From Oscillatoria princeps RMCB-10 (GTDB taxonomy: Bacteria > Cyanobacteriota > Cyanobacteriia > Cyanobacteriales > Oscillatoriaceae), in contig JAHHHT010000017.1 of assembly GCA_019359235.1 (NCBI GenBank), positions 62,001-126,000 of the forward strand: a DNA stretch of 64,000 nt. The letters are read 5' to 3'. Below, in pieces: positions 18,947 to 28,539 of this stretch. The notes beneath the pieces were generated by a model, which was given only the letters and a program-made list of their open reading frames with translations, did no database searches and had not been told where the DNA came from. The first letter of the stretch is position 1; each line of letters starts with the position of its first letter. The position numbers and the translations under genes are program-made.

Positions 18947-18987
18947 GGCACCCTGCGGGAAGCCTGCGGCTACCGCCTGGGAACGAG
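18947..18987 (-). repeat. Truncated copy of the CTCGTTCCCAGGC element
   Basis: Matches the element at 45767-45818 in the opposite orientation (GGCACCCT...GCGGGAAGCCTGCGG...CCTGGGAACGAG) but lacks most of one arm. More fragments of the family (TTCCCAGGTAGAACCTGGGAA, CCCTGCGGGAAGC) follow at 19049-19069 and 19113-19127, and a TGGCGTCTTGGCGGTT repeat at 19133-19148. Confidence 0.75.
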
Positions 18988-19184
18988 TATAACAATAGAA
19001 ACAAGGACATATCGCGTCTCTACAGAGGCAGCAGCCCCCTGATGGGTGCGTTCCCAGGTAGAACCTGGGAAAGAGAATAACGAGTAAATAATTCTTGGCG
19101 CTCTACCCTGCGGGAAGCCGCTGGCGCGTCTATGGCGTCTTGGCGGTTTAAAAAACCAAAACCCACAAACAGCCCAACTCAATT

Positions 19185-21383
19185 CTACACCGGCACACCC
19201 GCAGAAAAAACCCCCGCTTCAGAAACCTCAACCCCACCGGCACCAACCGGCACCAACCGCACCGCACAAGCTTTTAACTCCGGCTGTTTAGAATCCGGAC
19301 AGCATTGCGGGTGAGTCAGAGCGTTCGCCTCAGCGTTCTCAGCCCACAGAGCACCCCAGTGCATCGGCACAAAAACCGTCCCCGGAGAAATAGCCTTCGT
19401 AACCTTAGCAGGGAATTTGGCAAAACCGCGCCTCGATAGCACCTCAACCCAGTCGCCCTCCGCAATCCCCAACTTTTCCGCATCGCGGGGGTGAATCTCA
19501 ATAAAAGGATTCGGGTGCATCTGGCGGATTTTCTCAATCCGACCGGTGCGGGAAAGCGTGTGCCAGTGACCGTAGAGCCTGCCGGTAGTCAGCACAAAAG
19601 GATAGTTCAAATCGGGCGGTTCCGCCAGCCCATTAGAGTGATACGCCCCAAACCGCGCCCGCCCATCCGGCGTATGGAAGCGCAAATCCGTGTACAGGCG
19701 GGATGAGTCGCGTTTTTCGCCACTCGTCATGTCGGGAAAAGGCCACTGAACAGGGCCTAATTGCTTCAACTTCTCGTGGCTCAAACCCGTCATATCGCAA
19801 GTACGCCCCCCTGTCAGCCGCACGAATTCGGCATACACCTCAGCTGAGTTTTGCAAAGAAAACTTATCAGCAAAACCCAACCTTCGACCCACTTCCGCAA
19901 AGATTTCCCAGTCGGGGCGAGCAATGCCCTTGGGGGAGCGAAACGCCTCGCACAGCGTCACGCGGCGTTCCGAATTCGTCATCACGCCGGTTTTCTCCCC
20001 CCACTGGGCTGCAGGCAGCAAAACGTGAGCGTAAGCTGCAGTTTCCGTCGGGTAATAGGCATCTTGATAAACCGTAAACGGAGACTTGAGCAGGGCAGCT
20101 TTCGTGCGTTCCGCATCAGGCATGCTCACCACCGGATTTGTCGCCGCCACCCACAGGAAACCAACCTCGCCGGTTTCCAAACCCGTTATCATTTCCCAGG
20201 CGGTGCGGCCAATATTCGGCGAGATTTGACCGGCTTTCAGCCCCCAAAACTGCTCAATTTCCGCACGGTGCTGGGGGTTTTTCACCAAACGGTAGCCCGG
20301 AAGGAGGTTAGCCAAACCGCCCGCTTCCCGCCCGCCCATCGCATTGGGCTGGCCGGTGAGGGAAAACGGGCCCGCTCCGGGCTTGCCGATTTGGCCGGTC
20401 ATCAGGTGCAGGTTGATGATGGTGCGCACCTTAGCTGTTCCTTCGGAAGACTGGTTGACGCCCATCGACCACAGAGACAGAACGCGCTTGGACTCGCCCC
20501 AGTAACGCGCAGCCGTTTCCAACTCATCGAGGCGGATGCCGCATTTTTTCGCCACCAGTTCCGGCGGATAGGAGCGAATCACCTCTGTATAGTCCGGGAA
20601 ATTCGACGTGCATTTATCAATGAATGCCGTATCGAGATAGCCCCAGCGCACCAGCAGGTGAGCGATGCCGTTGAGCAAATCAATATCCGTTCCCGGTCGA
20701 ATTGCTAAGTGCAAATCAGCGTCTTCAGCGGTGCTAGTGCGGCGCGGATCTACCACAATCATTTTAACATGTTTGTTCTTTTTGTGGTATTTGCGCAGTC
20801 GGTTGTAGATAATTGGGTGACACTCAGCGGTGTTAGTGCCAATCAAAAAGGCGCAGTCGGTTAGCTCTAAATCATCGTAGCAGCAGGGGGGGCCGTCGGA
20901 ACCGAAACTTTGAATGTAACCTGCCACTGCGCTGGACATGCACAAGCGGGAGTTGGCGTCAAAGTTATTGGTGCCCAAACAGCCTTTCATCAGTTTTTGG
21001 GCGATATAGTAGTCCTCAGTTTGAAGTTGCCCGGAACCGTACATGCAAAGAGCGTCCGGTCCTTGCGTAAAGCGAACGGTTTGTATGCGATTGACGATGG
21101 CGTTCAAGGCTTCATCCCAGCTGACTCGCTGGAACTCTTCATCGAGGGAATTGCGCATCATTGGATGCAGGAGCCGGCTTTTGTCAATCGCCTCGGCAAT
21201 TGTCGCGCCTTTGACGCAAACCAATCCCTGTGAGGAGGGATGTTCGCGGTCGCCTCTTACTTTCCAAATCGGATTTCCTTCAGCGTCTCGGTTTGTCGCC
21301 TTGCCAAGTTGGGCTGGGGGCGAGACTTCTAAACCGCAGCCGACGCCACAGTAGGGACAAAGGGTTTTCGTTGAGTCAGCCAT
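19185..21383 (-). CDS. narB: Ferredoxin-nitrate reductase NarB
   Basis: 732 aa, the usual NarB length. It reduces nitrate to nitrite with electrons from photosynthetic ferredoxin; cytosolic, no signal peptide. The N-terminal [4Fe-4S] ligands C9, C12, C16 (LCPYCGVGC) and C56 (GLVCVKG) are present. The molybdenum bis-MGD domain follows, with Mo-ligand Cys148 in NSRLCMSS. The C-terminal molydopterin dinucleotide-binding domain includes [11 protein letters not shown] and [20 protein letters not shown]. There is no FAD or NADH domain, consistent with the cyanobacterial type. The ATG at 21383 is preceded by GAGGACGG. Its neighbours nrtP upstream and the associated protein downstream support the role. 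Confidence 0.97.
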   Translation of the reverse strand: MADSTKTLCPYCGVGCGLEVSPPAQLGKATNRDAEGNPIWKVRGDREHPSSQGLVCVKGATIAEAIDKSRLLHPMMRNSLDEEFQRVSWDEALNAIVNRIQTVRFTQGPDALCMYGSGQLQTEDYYIAQKLMKGCLGTNNFDANSRLCMSSAVAGYIQSFGSDGPPCCYDDLELTDCAFLIGTNTAECHPIIYNRLRKYHKKNKHVKMIVVDPRRTSTAEDADLHLAIRPGTDIDLLNGIAHLLVRWGYLDTAFIDKCTSNFPDYTEVIRSYPPELVAKKCGIRLDELETAARYWGESKRVLSLWSMGVNQSSEGTAKVRTIINLHLMTGQIGKPGAGPFSLTGQPNAMGGREAGGLANLLPGYRLVKNPQHRAEIEQFWGLKAGQISPNIGRTAWEMITGLETGEVGFLWVAATNPVVSMPDAERTKAALLKSPFTVYQDAYYPTETAAYAHVLLPAAQWGEKTGVMTNSERRVTLCEAFRSPKGIARPDWEIFAEVGRRLGFADKFSLQNSAEVYAEFVRLTGGRTCDMTGLSHEKLKQLGPVQWPFPDMTSGEKRDSSRLYTDLRFHTPDGRARFGAYHSNGLAEPPDLNYPFVLTTGRLYGHWHTLSRTGRIEKIRQMHPNPFIEIHPRDAEKLGIAEGDWVEVLSRRGFAKFPAKVTKAISPGTVFVPMHWGALWAENAEANALTHPQCCPDSKQPELKACAVRLVPVGAGGVEVSEAGVFSAGVPV

Positions 21384-21537
21384 AATTTCCGTCCTCAGTT
21401 ATGTGCGGTCGATATCGTTATGTATATTTCGGTTTATTCCCGGAGATTAACTTTGATAATAGCCTCTCTTCTCTCTGCTTGCCATACCAATTACTTATGC
21501 TATGTTAAGCAAAATTTATGTGTCTTCTGTCCCCAGA

Positions 21538-21605
21538 GTGGTGCGTTCCCCCTCACCGATTTCTCGACAGCAGTGAGGTGGGATAGCACGCGGAACGCAC
21601 CCTAC
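21538..21605 (+). repeat. 68-bp inverted-repeat element, second MITE-like copy
   Basis: The ends GGTGCGTTCC and GGAACGCACC enclose CACCGATTTC...ACAGCAGTGAGG, matching the interior of the element at 13968-14036. The right end supplies the stop codon of nrtP (TAG read on the minus strand from CTA at 21602-21604), so the element abuts or was inserted at the gene's 3' end. Confidence 0.8.
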
Positions 21606-23152
21606 CTTTCGCTGCGTTTGTCTATGAGAACGGGCAAGGTTTCAGGTGCCGGCGCGGGTGCCGGTGCGGGTGCCGGTGCGGCGGCTCCCTCTTCATATTT
21701 GGCGGCAAAGGAGCCTTTCGGTTCTTTGAGGAAGAAGGCGCACAAGCTGGCGCAGATGAGAGCGGCAATGCCCATTGTGGCAAATAGGGTTTGGGGAGCT
21801 GTGTCAGCCGGCGCTAAGCTGTAAATCGTCAGGTAAACCACGCCGCCGAAGTTCCCGTAAGCTCCTACAATGCCAGCAATTTGTCCGGTGCTTTCTTTTT
21901 TAATCAGCGGTGCCATTGCAAAGGTTGCGCCGCAACCTGCTTGCGCGAAGTAGGCGCAGAACATGGTGACGCCGACCGCCATCCAAATGGGCCAGCTAGC
22001 GTTGATGCCGCTGGCTAGCAGGTAGCCGGTGGCGATGCCGGCGCTGACTGCAGTCATCGTCCACTTGCGACTGCCCAACTTGTCAGAAATCAAGCCGCCA
22101 CTGGGACGGGAAACGAGGTTGAGGAAGGGATAGGTGGCTGCTATCATCCCAGCCATCACATGTTCGAGAGAGAAGGTGTGCTCGAAAAATGCCGGCAGCA
22201 TAGAAACGGCGGCCAGTTCACTGCCAAAGTTGGTAACATAAGTGAAACCGAGCAAGGCAACTTGGCGAAACTGATAGCGCTCAGCTGGGGAGTAAATTTT
22301 TGTGCCTTCCAGCAGTTCCTTGTTCACTTTCCACGCTTTGTAGGTTTGGTAGCCAAACAGCCACCCCAACAGCAGCCAGACGACAAGCATTTGGTCGGTC
22401 GTCAGGAAGTGAATCTTCGGCTGAGCCAGACGCCACGCCAGCAAACCCAGGGCAAAAATTAACCCAAAATTCATCGCCAGCATCGCATAATAGCTGGGCA
22501 CACTGGTCACTTCCATTGCCCCACTGCGCTTGGGACGCTGGTAAGCTTTGCCGGGAGGGGTGTCAGTGACGCTGCGGAAATAAATCGTGCCATAGACGGC
22601 TGAAATAATGCCGGTGAGCGCTATGGCTAAGCGCCAGTTGGTGGCTCCTCCCGCCAGAAATGCTGTGGCGACAGCAACAGAGGGCAGGGCAAATTCCGCC
22701 CCAAACGCACCAAAGTTGCCCCAGCCGCCATAAATGCCTTGTGCGATGCCAATTTCTTTCGGGGGGAACCACTCGGCTACCATGCGGATTCCCACCACAA
22801 ACCCCGCTCCCACAACGCCCATCAGCAATCGGGCCAGTACCAGGTGGTGAAAGTTCTGGGAAGCCGCTGTGGCAAAACAGGGCACTATCGCAAACACCAG
22901 CAGCGATGAGAAGGTGATTCGCGGTCCGAAGCGATCGAGCAGCATCCCAATGATGATGCGTGCCGGTATCGTCAGCGCTAGGTTGCAAATTCCTAAGGTC
23001 TTGATTTGCTCTGGTGCTAGGTGGAATTCTTTCCCTATCGTTGTGGCGAATGGCGCAAAGTTAAACCAGCACACAAAGGTTAGGAAAAAAGCCAACCAAC
23101 TCATGTGCAATATGCGATAGCGTCCCCGAAATGACCACATTTCTTGTAGCAT
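21602..23152 (-). CDS. nrtP: NrtP/NarK-type nitrate/nitrite transporter (MFS)
   Basis: 516 aa, about 12 membrane helices. The N-terminus RGRYRILHMSWLAFFLTFVCWFNFAPFAT is typical of cyanobacterial NrtP. The nitrate signatures are present in VVGAGFVVGIRMVAEWFPPKEIGIAQGIYGGWGNFGA and the second AGIVGAYGNFGG. The C-terminal tail carries a run of Ala-Pro dipeptides (about 490-505), which is unusual and is encoded by CCGGCG/CCGGTG repeats. The gene lies upstream of narB on the same strand with a 218-bp gap. With nrtABCD also present, it provides a second, proton-coupled uptake route. Confidence 0.95.
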   Translation of the reverse strand: MLQEMWSFRGRYRILHMSWLAFFLTFVCWFNFAPFATTIGKEFHLAPEQIKTLGICNLALTIPARIIIGMLLDRFGPRITFSSLLVFAIVPCFATAASQNFHHLVLARLLMGVVGAGFVVGIRMVAEWFPPKEIGIAQGIYGGWGNFGAFGAEFALPSVAVATAFLAGGATNWRLAIALTGIISAVYGTIYFRSVTDTPPGKAYQRPKRSGAMEVTSVPSYYAMLAMNFGLIFALGLLAWRLAQPKIHFLTTDQMLVVWLLLGWLFGYQTYKAWKVNKELLEGTKIYSPAERYQFRQVALLGFTYVTNFGSELAAVSMLPAFFEHTFSLEHVMAGMIAATYPFLNLVSRPSGGLISDKLGSRKWTMTAVSAGIATGYLLASGINASWPIWMAVGVTMFCAYFAQAGCGATFAMAPLIKKESTGQIAGIVGAYGNFGGVVYLTIYSLAPADTAPQTLFATMGIAALICASLCAFFLKEPKGSFAAKYEEGAAAPAPAPAPAPAPETLPVLIDKRSER

Positions 23153-23884
23153 GCAAAACCTTCCTAAATTATTTGTATTTGAGCCTTAAAAGCTCATTTG
23201 GGTGTGAAGTCTGAACCCTGAACTGTTAATCTTCACCCTTCCCCCTCACGCTCGTACAGGTCAGTGCCCTAGCCCCACATCCGGCCAAACTTGTATAAAC
23301 TATACTTATATTGTCTGGGGCAAATTTTCCAGATTTAGCCTCGTTTAATCTTGGAGCTGGAGTGAAGGCACCCGCACCTGACGAGCCGTTCTTTCCGGAC
23401 TGTACAGCTAATGCTTTCTGTTGGACTTCATGGCTTTATCCCTCAGCCTTGGTGAATTGCTTCTTCTAAGTTAAAGGTAGGCGGGTTGCCAGGGCTGATT
23501 CGTATCTTTCATTACAAAATTCCCCCCGTTATGACTTTACCGCATGATATGAATGCCGTTTTTACATGGCACACCCTTGAGTGCGATTGATTGGTTCAAC
23601 AGGCAAGCTGAAGCCGGCCCCCCAACCTGGCACGACTTATAACGACCTCTATATACGCTTAAATAGTTATTACAACTACCGCGCCTCTTTGATACAACCC
23701 TTTGCGTCCTTGGCGTCTTGGCGGTTATACCCATAATTATAAACTGATTAATCACAAATATTAAATTTGAATTTAAGGTCGGTGCTGTCCGCGCAGCCCG
23801 TCAGGCGAGAGAAATTAGTTGCGGTTATTAACCGAAGTTGCTATAAATATAAAATTTTTATTATTTTTCCTGGCAGCTAAAAAT

Positions 23885-23905
23885 GGACAGGCGTCTCGCC
23901 TGTCC
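23885..23905 (+). repeat. Palindrome GGACAGGCG-N3-CGCCTGTCC
   Basis: Identical to the copy at 13905-13925, including the TCT loop. Confidence 0.9.
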
Positions 23906-23968
23906 TACGCCTTTTTGCTTTTGGGGCATTGGGCATTGCGGCGGGAGTGGGGCATTGCTGAAAATCTT

Positions 23969-24006
23969 CCCCATGCCCCATGCGCCATGCCCCATGCGCC
24001 ATGCCC
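23969..24006 (+). repeat. CCCCATG/CGCCATG heptamer array
   Basis: Five to six consecutive 7-bp units directly downstream of nrtD (minus strand). Same family as 8223, 32424 and 32933. Confidence 0.85.
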
Positions 24007-24009
24007 TTC

Positions 24010-25440
24010 CTAAGGGTTGACCTCTAGCACGCCGGTGGGGGCAAACACCACCTTGAATTGGGCCACCGGCTGCCCTACAGGATCACCGACATTTTTGCCG
24101 GCTCGCTCGCTCAGCACCGGCAGGGGCGTTTCCCCAACGTAATCCTTAGCCGCTGGACTGACCGGCTCGTAACCGGCAATCGCCCCATCTGCGCTAACCT
24201 TAACCCGGTACACCAAATCCTCAGCAAAAGTCGGGACAGTTCGCCAGCTTCGGTCAATTTCGTCGAAAAGCTTCCATTTCAATTCTTCGATCGCAGCAGG
24301 GTCAGTAATTGCCGGCGCTGCAGTTGCGCTGGAATCGGATAACTTGCCGGTTGATTCGGACACCGTGGCGGTGGAGTCGGAAGAGGTGCCGGTTGATTCG
24401 GACACAGGTGCGCCAGTTGCGCTCGACTGGATAACCGCAGTTTGTGCCGGCGTCTGGGAAGCAATCTTAACCGAACGACTCAAACCAATCCCCGCCGCCG
24501 CCGCAACCGCCGTCAGCGCCAGCGCCGCACCGGCTTTCAGGGCCAAACCCCGCGATCTCGGTGAGGGAGCCGCATCCGCTGCCGAACTCGGATCTTCGCT
24601 GTGGGCGAACCGGTGGAACAAGAAGTCTAAAGCATAGTTGCGCAGTTCCCGGTATCGCGGATCTTCCATCACCTGCGAGCGCACCCGAGGTCTTTTGAAA
24701 GGAATCTCCAGCACCTCACCAATCTTAGCTGAAGGGCCATTGGTCATCATCACCAGCCGGTCGGCCAAAAACAGCGCCTCATCAATATCGTGAGTGATCA
24801 TCAGCACCGTCACCCGGTGCTCGCTCCAGATTTGCAGCAGTTCCTCTTGCAACTCTTCCTTAGTGATAGCGTCGAGCGCCCCGAAAGGCTCATCCAGAAT
24901 CAAGACTTGCGGGCGAATCGCCAAAGCGCGGGCAATTGCCACCCGCTGTTTCATCCCGCCCGACAGTTGACCGGGACGCTTGTTCGCCGCTTCCGTCAGC
25001 CCCACCATTGCCAGGTGTTCCTCAACAATCGCCACTTTCTCGGCGTGGGATTTTTCGGGATAAGCGGATTTTACCGCCAGGTAGACATTCTCAAACGCCG
25101 TTTTCCAAGGCAAAAGACAGTAGTTTTGGAACACCATCATCCGGTCTGGCCCGGGTTTGGTGATGCGCCGGTTTTGCAGCCGCACCTCGCCGCCGGTGGG
25201 CGTGCTGAAACCGGCAACCATATTGAGCAGTGTAGATTTGCCGCAGCCAGAGTGACCGATAATGCAAATAAACTCGCCCTCAGCGACATTCAGGCTGACA
25301 TCGTTAAGTACGGTATAGGGGCCGGTGGGAGTGGAATAGACCTTGGAAACGCTCTCGATCTCCAAAAACGGTTCGCGCCGGGAGTTCTCAGCTTCCAGTT
25401 TTGAGTTTTGAGTTAAAGAGGCGCTCGTTAGGGATTGCAT
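24010..25440 (-). CDS. nrtD: Nitrate ABC transporter ATPase NrtD with membrane-anchored C-terminal extension
   Basis: 476 aa, versus about 275 for ordinary NrtD. Residues about 25-290 are a complete ABC ATPase: Walker [10 protein letters not shown], signature LSGGMKQR, Walker [12 protein letters not shown] and H-loop MITHDIDEA. Then come a hydrophobic segment LALKAGAALALTAVAAAAGIGLS (about 305-328), a Ser/Thr-rich linker with imitative repeats (SESTGTSSDS, SESTGKLSDS) and a folded-looking tail (about 380-476) containing DEIDRSWRTVPTFAEDLVYR and AQFKVVFAPTGVLEVNP. The tail somewhat resembles TonB C-terminal-type domains and may lie outside the cytoplasm if the segment is a true helix. The gene closes the nirA-nrtABCD operon, 78 bp after nrtC. 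The ATPase role is firm; the tail's role is unknown. Confidence 0.92.
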   Translation of the reverse strand: MQSLTSASLTQNSKLEAENSRREPFLEIESVSKVYSTPTGPYTVLNDVSLNVAEGEFICIIGHSGCGKSTLLNMVAGFSTPTGGEVRLQNRRITKPGPDRMMVFQNYCLLPWKTAFENVYLAVKSAYPEKSHAEKVAIVEEHLAMVGLTEAANKRPGQLSGGMKQRVAIARALAIRPQVLILDEPFGALDAITKEELQEELLQIWSEHRVTVLMITHDIDEALFLADRLVMMTNGPSAKIGEVLEIPFKRPRVRSQVMEDPRYRELRNYALDFLFHRFAHSEDPSSAADAAPSPRSRGLALKAGAALALTAVAAAAGIGLSRSVKIASQTPAQTAVIQSSATGAPVSESTGTSSDSTATVSESTGKLSDSSATAAPAITDPAAIEELKWKLFDEIDRSWRTVPTFAEDLVYRVKVSADGAIAGYEPVSPAAKDYVGETPLPVLSERAGKNVGDPVGQPVAQFKVVFAPTGVLEVNP

Positions 25441-25518
25441 TGTCAGGCACTGGGGGATAAGGAATTGTGAGAGTGGGGAATTGGGAGCCGGGATTTGGGG
25501 ATTTGGGGATTGGGAAGA

Positions 25519-27531
25519 TCAGGCGGCTTGTGAGGTTGGGGAATCGATGAGGATTTCTTCGATGCGGAGTTCGCGCCGGATAGTGAAGCGCTGGAGATAG
25601 CCGGTGGGATCGTCAGGGTTGAAAACCATGCCGTCAAACAGTTCAAAAGGCTTGCGATCCGGCTCGGCATCGGGCCATCCCAGCTGTCGGGCGGCTTCGC
25701 CGTACAGATCCACGCGGCGGACGCGCTCCAGGATTTCGACCCAGTTTTTGGGGAAGGGTGTCAAGCCCCAGCGAGCCAGCTGGGTCAAAATCCACAGCCC
25801 CTCGGCTCGCCCGGGACAGTTGGTATTTTCGATGTGGAACTGGTGGTAGCGCCGCAGCAGCAAAGGCGGTTCGCCGGTGCCGCAGTCGTAGGGAGCGATG
25901 AAACCCGGGCGGGTGTGTTCTGGGGCGGAACCGACATACTCGGGCTGGCACAGCAATGGCAGGATTTCTTGCCGGTGCTGCGGACTGTCGCAATATTCGC
26001 ACGCTTCCAGGAGAGCTTTGAGCAGGGCGATGTGGGTTTCGGGATATTTGTTGGCCCAGTCTTCCCGGACGCCGAGGACTTTTTCGGGATTTCCTGGCCA
26101 AATATCGAGGTCGGTAGCGATCACAAAGCCCAAACCTTCCCTGACGGCTTGCGCGTTCCAGGGTGCGCCGGCGCAGTAGCCGTCAATTTTCCCCGCTTTC
26201 AGGCTGGCAACCATTTGGGATGGGGGGAGCACGACTAAATTGATATCTCGGTCGGGATCGATGCCCCCACTGGCCAGCCAGTAACGCAGCATCAGGTTGT
26301 GCGTGGAGGCGGGATGCACGACGCCGAGGTTGAAAACTCTATCTGGGCTTTGGGCAATCGCGGCTTTCAGGTCATTGAGGGTGCGCACCCCTTGCTGGTA
26401 AAACTGCTTGCTCAAGGTAATGGCGTTGCCATTGCGGCTGAGTACCAGGGCGGTAACCACCGGCACCGGCGCAAAGCCACCCATGCCCAGTGTCAGCCCC
26501 AGGGGCATGCCGGCGACCATCTGGGCGGCGTCCAGGCGTCCCGCGCTGACGCCTTCTGCGATTGCTTTCCAGCTGGTTTCGCGACAGAGGGTGACGTTTT
26601 CCAAACCGTGCTTTTGGAAAAAGCCTTTTTCTTTTGCCACCACCAGCGGCGCGCAGTCTGTCAGGGGGAGGAAGCCAATTTGCAAGTTGACTTTTTCCAC
26701 ACCGGCACTCTTGCGCCCGGCGGCAGCCGGCTGTTTGGCCTTGCGTTTCTTGTCCCGCTTCTGCTGGTTGAGGAAGTTAATCATCTGATCCCGCAAGTCG
26801 TAGTAGCTGGGGTGGTTGACCACTTCCATGCGGTGGCGCGGGCGGGGGATGGGAACCTCCAGAATCTGGCCAATGTGAGATTCTGGGCCATTGGTGAGCA
26901 TGACGATGCGGTCAGACAGCAGCAGCGCCTCATCGACATCGTGGGTGACCATGATGGCGGTGACGTGGCTTTCTTCGCAGATTTCCATCAATTTTTCTTG
27001 CAAGCCACCCCTGGTGAGGGCGTCCAGTGCGCCGAAGGGTTCGTCCAGCAGCAGCACCTTGGGGCGGATGGCCAGGGCGCGGGCGATGGCGACGCGCTGT
27101 TTCATCCCGCCGGACAGTTCGCCCGGTCGCTTATTGGCGGCGTGTCGCAGCCCCACCATGTCAATGTGGTGTTCGATAATGCCCCGGCGCTCTCCGTTTG
27201 GTTTGTCTTTGAGGACTCGATTGACTGCGAGGGCGATGTTCTGGCGCACGGTGAGCCAGGGCAATAGGGAATAGTTCTGGAAAACGACCATGCGCTCTGG
27301 GCCAGGGCCTTTGATTTGCCGGCCTTCTAGAATCGCGCCCCCGTGCGTCGGTTTGTCCAAACCGGCCACCATATTCAGCAAGGTGGATTTGCCGCAGCCG
27401 GAGTGCCCGATTAAGGAGATGAATTCTCCTTTGTTGATTTTCAGTTCGATATTTTTGAGGGCGACGTAGCTGTTGCCGTTGGGCAAGGCAAAGACTTTAT
27501 CAATGTGATCGATTTCCAGGAAGGCTGACAT
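25519..27531 (-). CDS. nrtC: Nitrate ABC transporter ATPase/regulatory subunit NrtC
   Basis: 670 aa, the normal two-part NrtC. Residues 1-255 are an ABC ATPase ([44 protein letters not shown]). Residues about 280-660 resemble the binding protein NrtA ([45 protein letters not shown] region). In the known system this cytoplasmic NrtA-like domain mediates inhibition of transport by ammonium. A Lys/Arg-rich linker ([11 protein letters not shown]) joins the two parts. It sits between nrtB and nrtD. Confidence 0.96.
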   Translation of the reverse strand: MSAFLEIDHIDKVFALPNGNSYVALKNIELKINKGEFISLIGHSGCGKSTLLNMVAGLDKPTHGGAILEGRQIKGPGPERMVVFQNYSLLPWLTVRQNIALAVNRVLKDKPNGERRGIIEHHIDMVGLRHAANKRPGELSGGMKQRVAIARALAIRPKVLLLDEPFGALDALTRGGLQEKLMEICEESHVTAIMVTHDVDEALLLSDRIVMLTNGPESHIGQILEVPIPRPRHRMEVVNHPSYYDLRDQMINFLNQQKRDKKRKAKQPAAAGRKSAGVEKVNLQIGFLPLTDCAPLVVAKEKGFFQKHGLENVTLCRETSWKAIAEGVSAGRLDAAQMVAGMPLGLTLGMGGFAPVPVVTALVLSRNGNAITLSKQFYQQGVRTLNDLKAAIAQSPDRVFNLGVVHPASTHNLMLRYWLASGGIDPDRDINLVVLPPSQMVASLKAGKIDGYCAGAPWNAQAVREGLGFVIATDLDIWPGNPEKVLGVREDWANKYPETHIALLKALLEACEYCDSPQHRQEILPLLCQPEYVGSAPEHTRPGFIAPYDCGTGEPPLLLRRYHQFHIENTNCPGRAEGLWILTQLARWGLTPFPKNWVEILERVRRVDLYGEAARQLGWPDAEPDRKPFELFDGMVFNPDDPTGYLQRFTIRRELRIEEILIDSPTSQAA

Positions 27532-27607
27532 GGATTTGGGGAATTTATGAGGAGTTAGTGGGGCCGGGATTGGGGGATTTGGGGATTTTTTTTCGGTGTG
27601 AGGGGGG

Positions 27608-28447
27608 TTACTTCTGTTCTTTGGGGACAGCGATTGAGGCGATGTAGGCGACGAGCCGGTCTAGCATGAGCCCCACAATTCCGACGTAAATTAGGGCTAG
27701 GATAATCTGGCTGAGCAGGGAGTTGTTGTAGGCGTCCCAGATAAAGAAGCCGATCCCCACACCGCCCACGAGCATTTCTGCGGCGACAATGGCCAGCCAA
27801 GACAGCCCTATGCCGATTCTCAAGCCGGTGAATATATAGGGAACTGTGGCGGGAAATAAGATACTTACAAAGTATTCTATGCCTGAAAGTTGCAAGACTC
27901 TGGAGACGTTTCTGTAATCTTGTGGCAGCTGCTGCACCCCTACGGTGGTGTTAATAATTATAGGCCAAATTGAGGTGATGAATATCACAAAAATAGCGGA
28001 TGGGTTGCTTTGCTGAAATGCCGCCAGGGCAATGGGCAGCCAAGCCAAGGGGGGAATGGTGCGCAGAACCTGGAATATCGGGTCTAGGGCTTCATAGAGG
28101 GATGTGTTGACGCCAATCAAAATCCCCAGAGCTATCCCAACTATAGCAGATAAGGAGAAGCCAATGGCAACTCGCTGCAAGCTGGCAAAAATTTGCAAGG
28201 CCAAGCCTTTATCTGTGCCGCCGTTGTCAAAAAATGGATTGATGATATAGGGGTCCCAGGTTTCCGCCAGCACTTGCATTGGCCCAGGCAACCCTTTTGA
28301 TCCGGGCGGGCACAATATTTGCCATATTACCATAATAATGGCGAGGGCAATCAGGGGCTTGATGATTTTTTGGGAGTTTTTTTGCAGGGATGAAATTATT
28401 GGGTTCTGCTTGGGGCGGTTAGCGGTTCTGGTCAGATTTGCGGTCAT
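27608..28447 (-). CDS. nrtB: Nitrate ABC transporter permease NrtB
   Basis: 279 aa, about six membrane helices. Sequences such as [36 protein letters not shown] and the loop [25 protein letters not shown] are typical of NrtB/SsuC-type permeases. It forms the membrane channel for NrtA-delivered nitrate/nitrite, probably as a dimer with NrtC and NrtD on the cytoplasmic side. It lies 92 bp after nrtA and 76 bp before nrtC; both gaps hold GGGATT-type repeats. Confidence 0.96.
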   Translation of the reverse strand: MTANLTRTANRPKQNPIISSLQKNSQKIIKPLIALAIIMVIWQILCPPGSKGLPGPMQVLAETWDPYIINPFFDNGGTDKGLALQIFASLQRVAIGFSLSAIVGIALGILIGVNTSLYEALDPIFQVLRTIPPLAWLPIALAAFQQSNPSAIFVIFITSIWPIIINTTVGVQQLPQDYRNVSRVLQLSGIEYFVSILFPATVPYIFTGLRIGIGLSWLAIVAAEMLVGGVGIGFFIWDAYNNSLLSQIILALIYVGIVGLMLDRLVAYIASIAVPKEQK

Positions 28448-28539
28448 TCTGTCTCCTGTGCTGGGCTAGGTGGAAGGGGCCGGGATTGGGGGATTGGGGG
28501 ATTTTGCTGTTCGCTTTTTCCCCTAAACTCCCTTGTCTG

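Larger units (their letters stand above)
23153..24009 (+). other. 857-bp gap between nrtD and nrtP
   Basis: No convincing gene. The promoter of nrtP should be here. A GTA-N7-TAC sequence at about 23290-23302 resembles an NtcA box but is one base short. Known repeat families account for parts of the gap: GCGTCCTTGGCGTCTTGGCGG at 23704-23724, the GGACAGGCG palindrome at 23885-23905 and the CCCCATG heptamers at 23969-24006. About 23335-23690 is not explained by any repeat or coding signal that I recognise. Confidence 0.5.

Noticed and set aside
20910-21354. Plus-strand open frames inside narB
   Set aside because: They are antisense shadows of a well-supported gene and have no ribosome site or family resemblance.
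23290-23302. NtcA box for nrtP
   Set aside because: GTA-N7-TAC has a spacer one base short, and no TAN3T box follows at the right distance on the minus strand.
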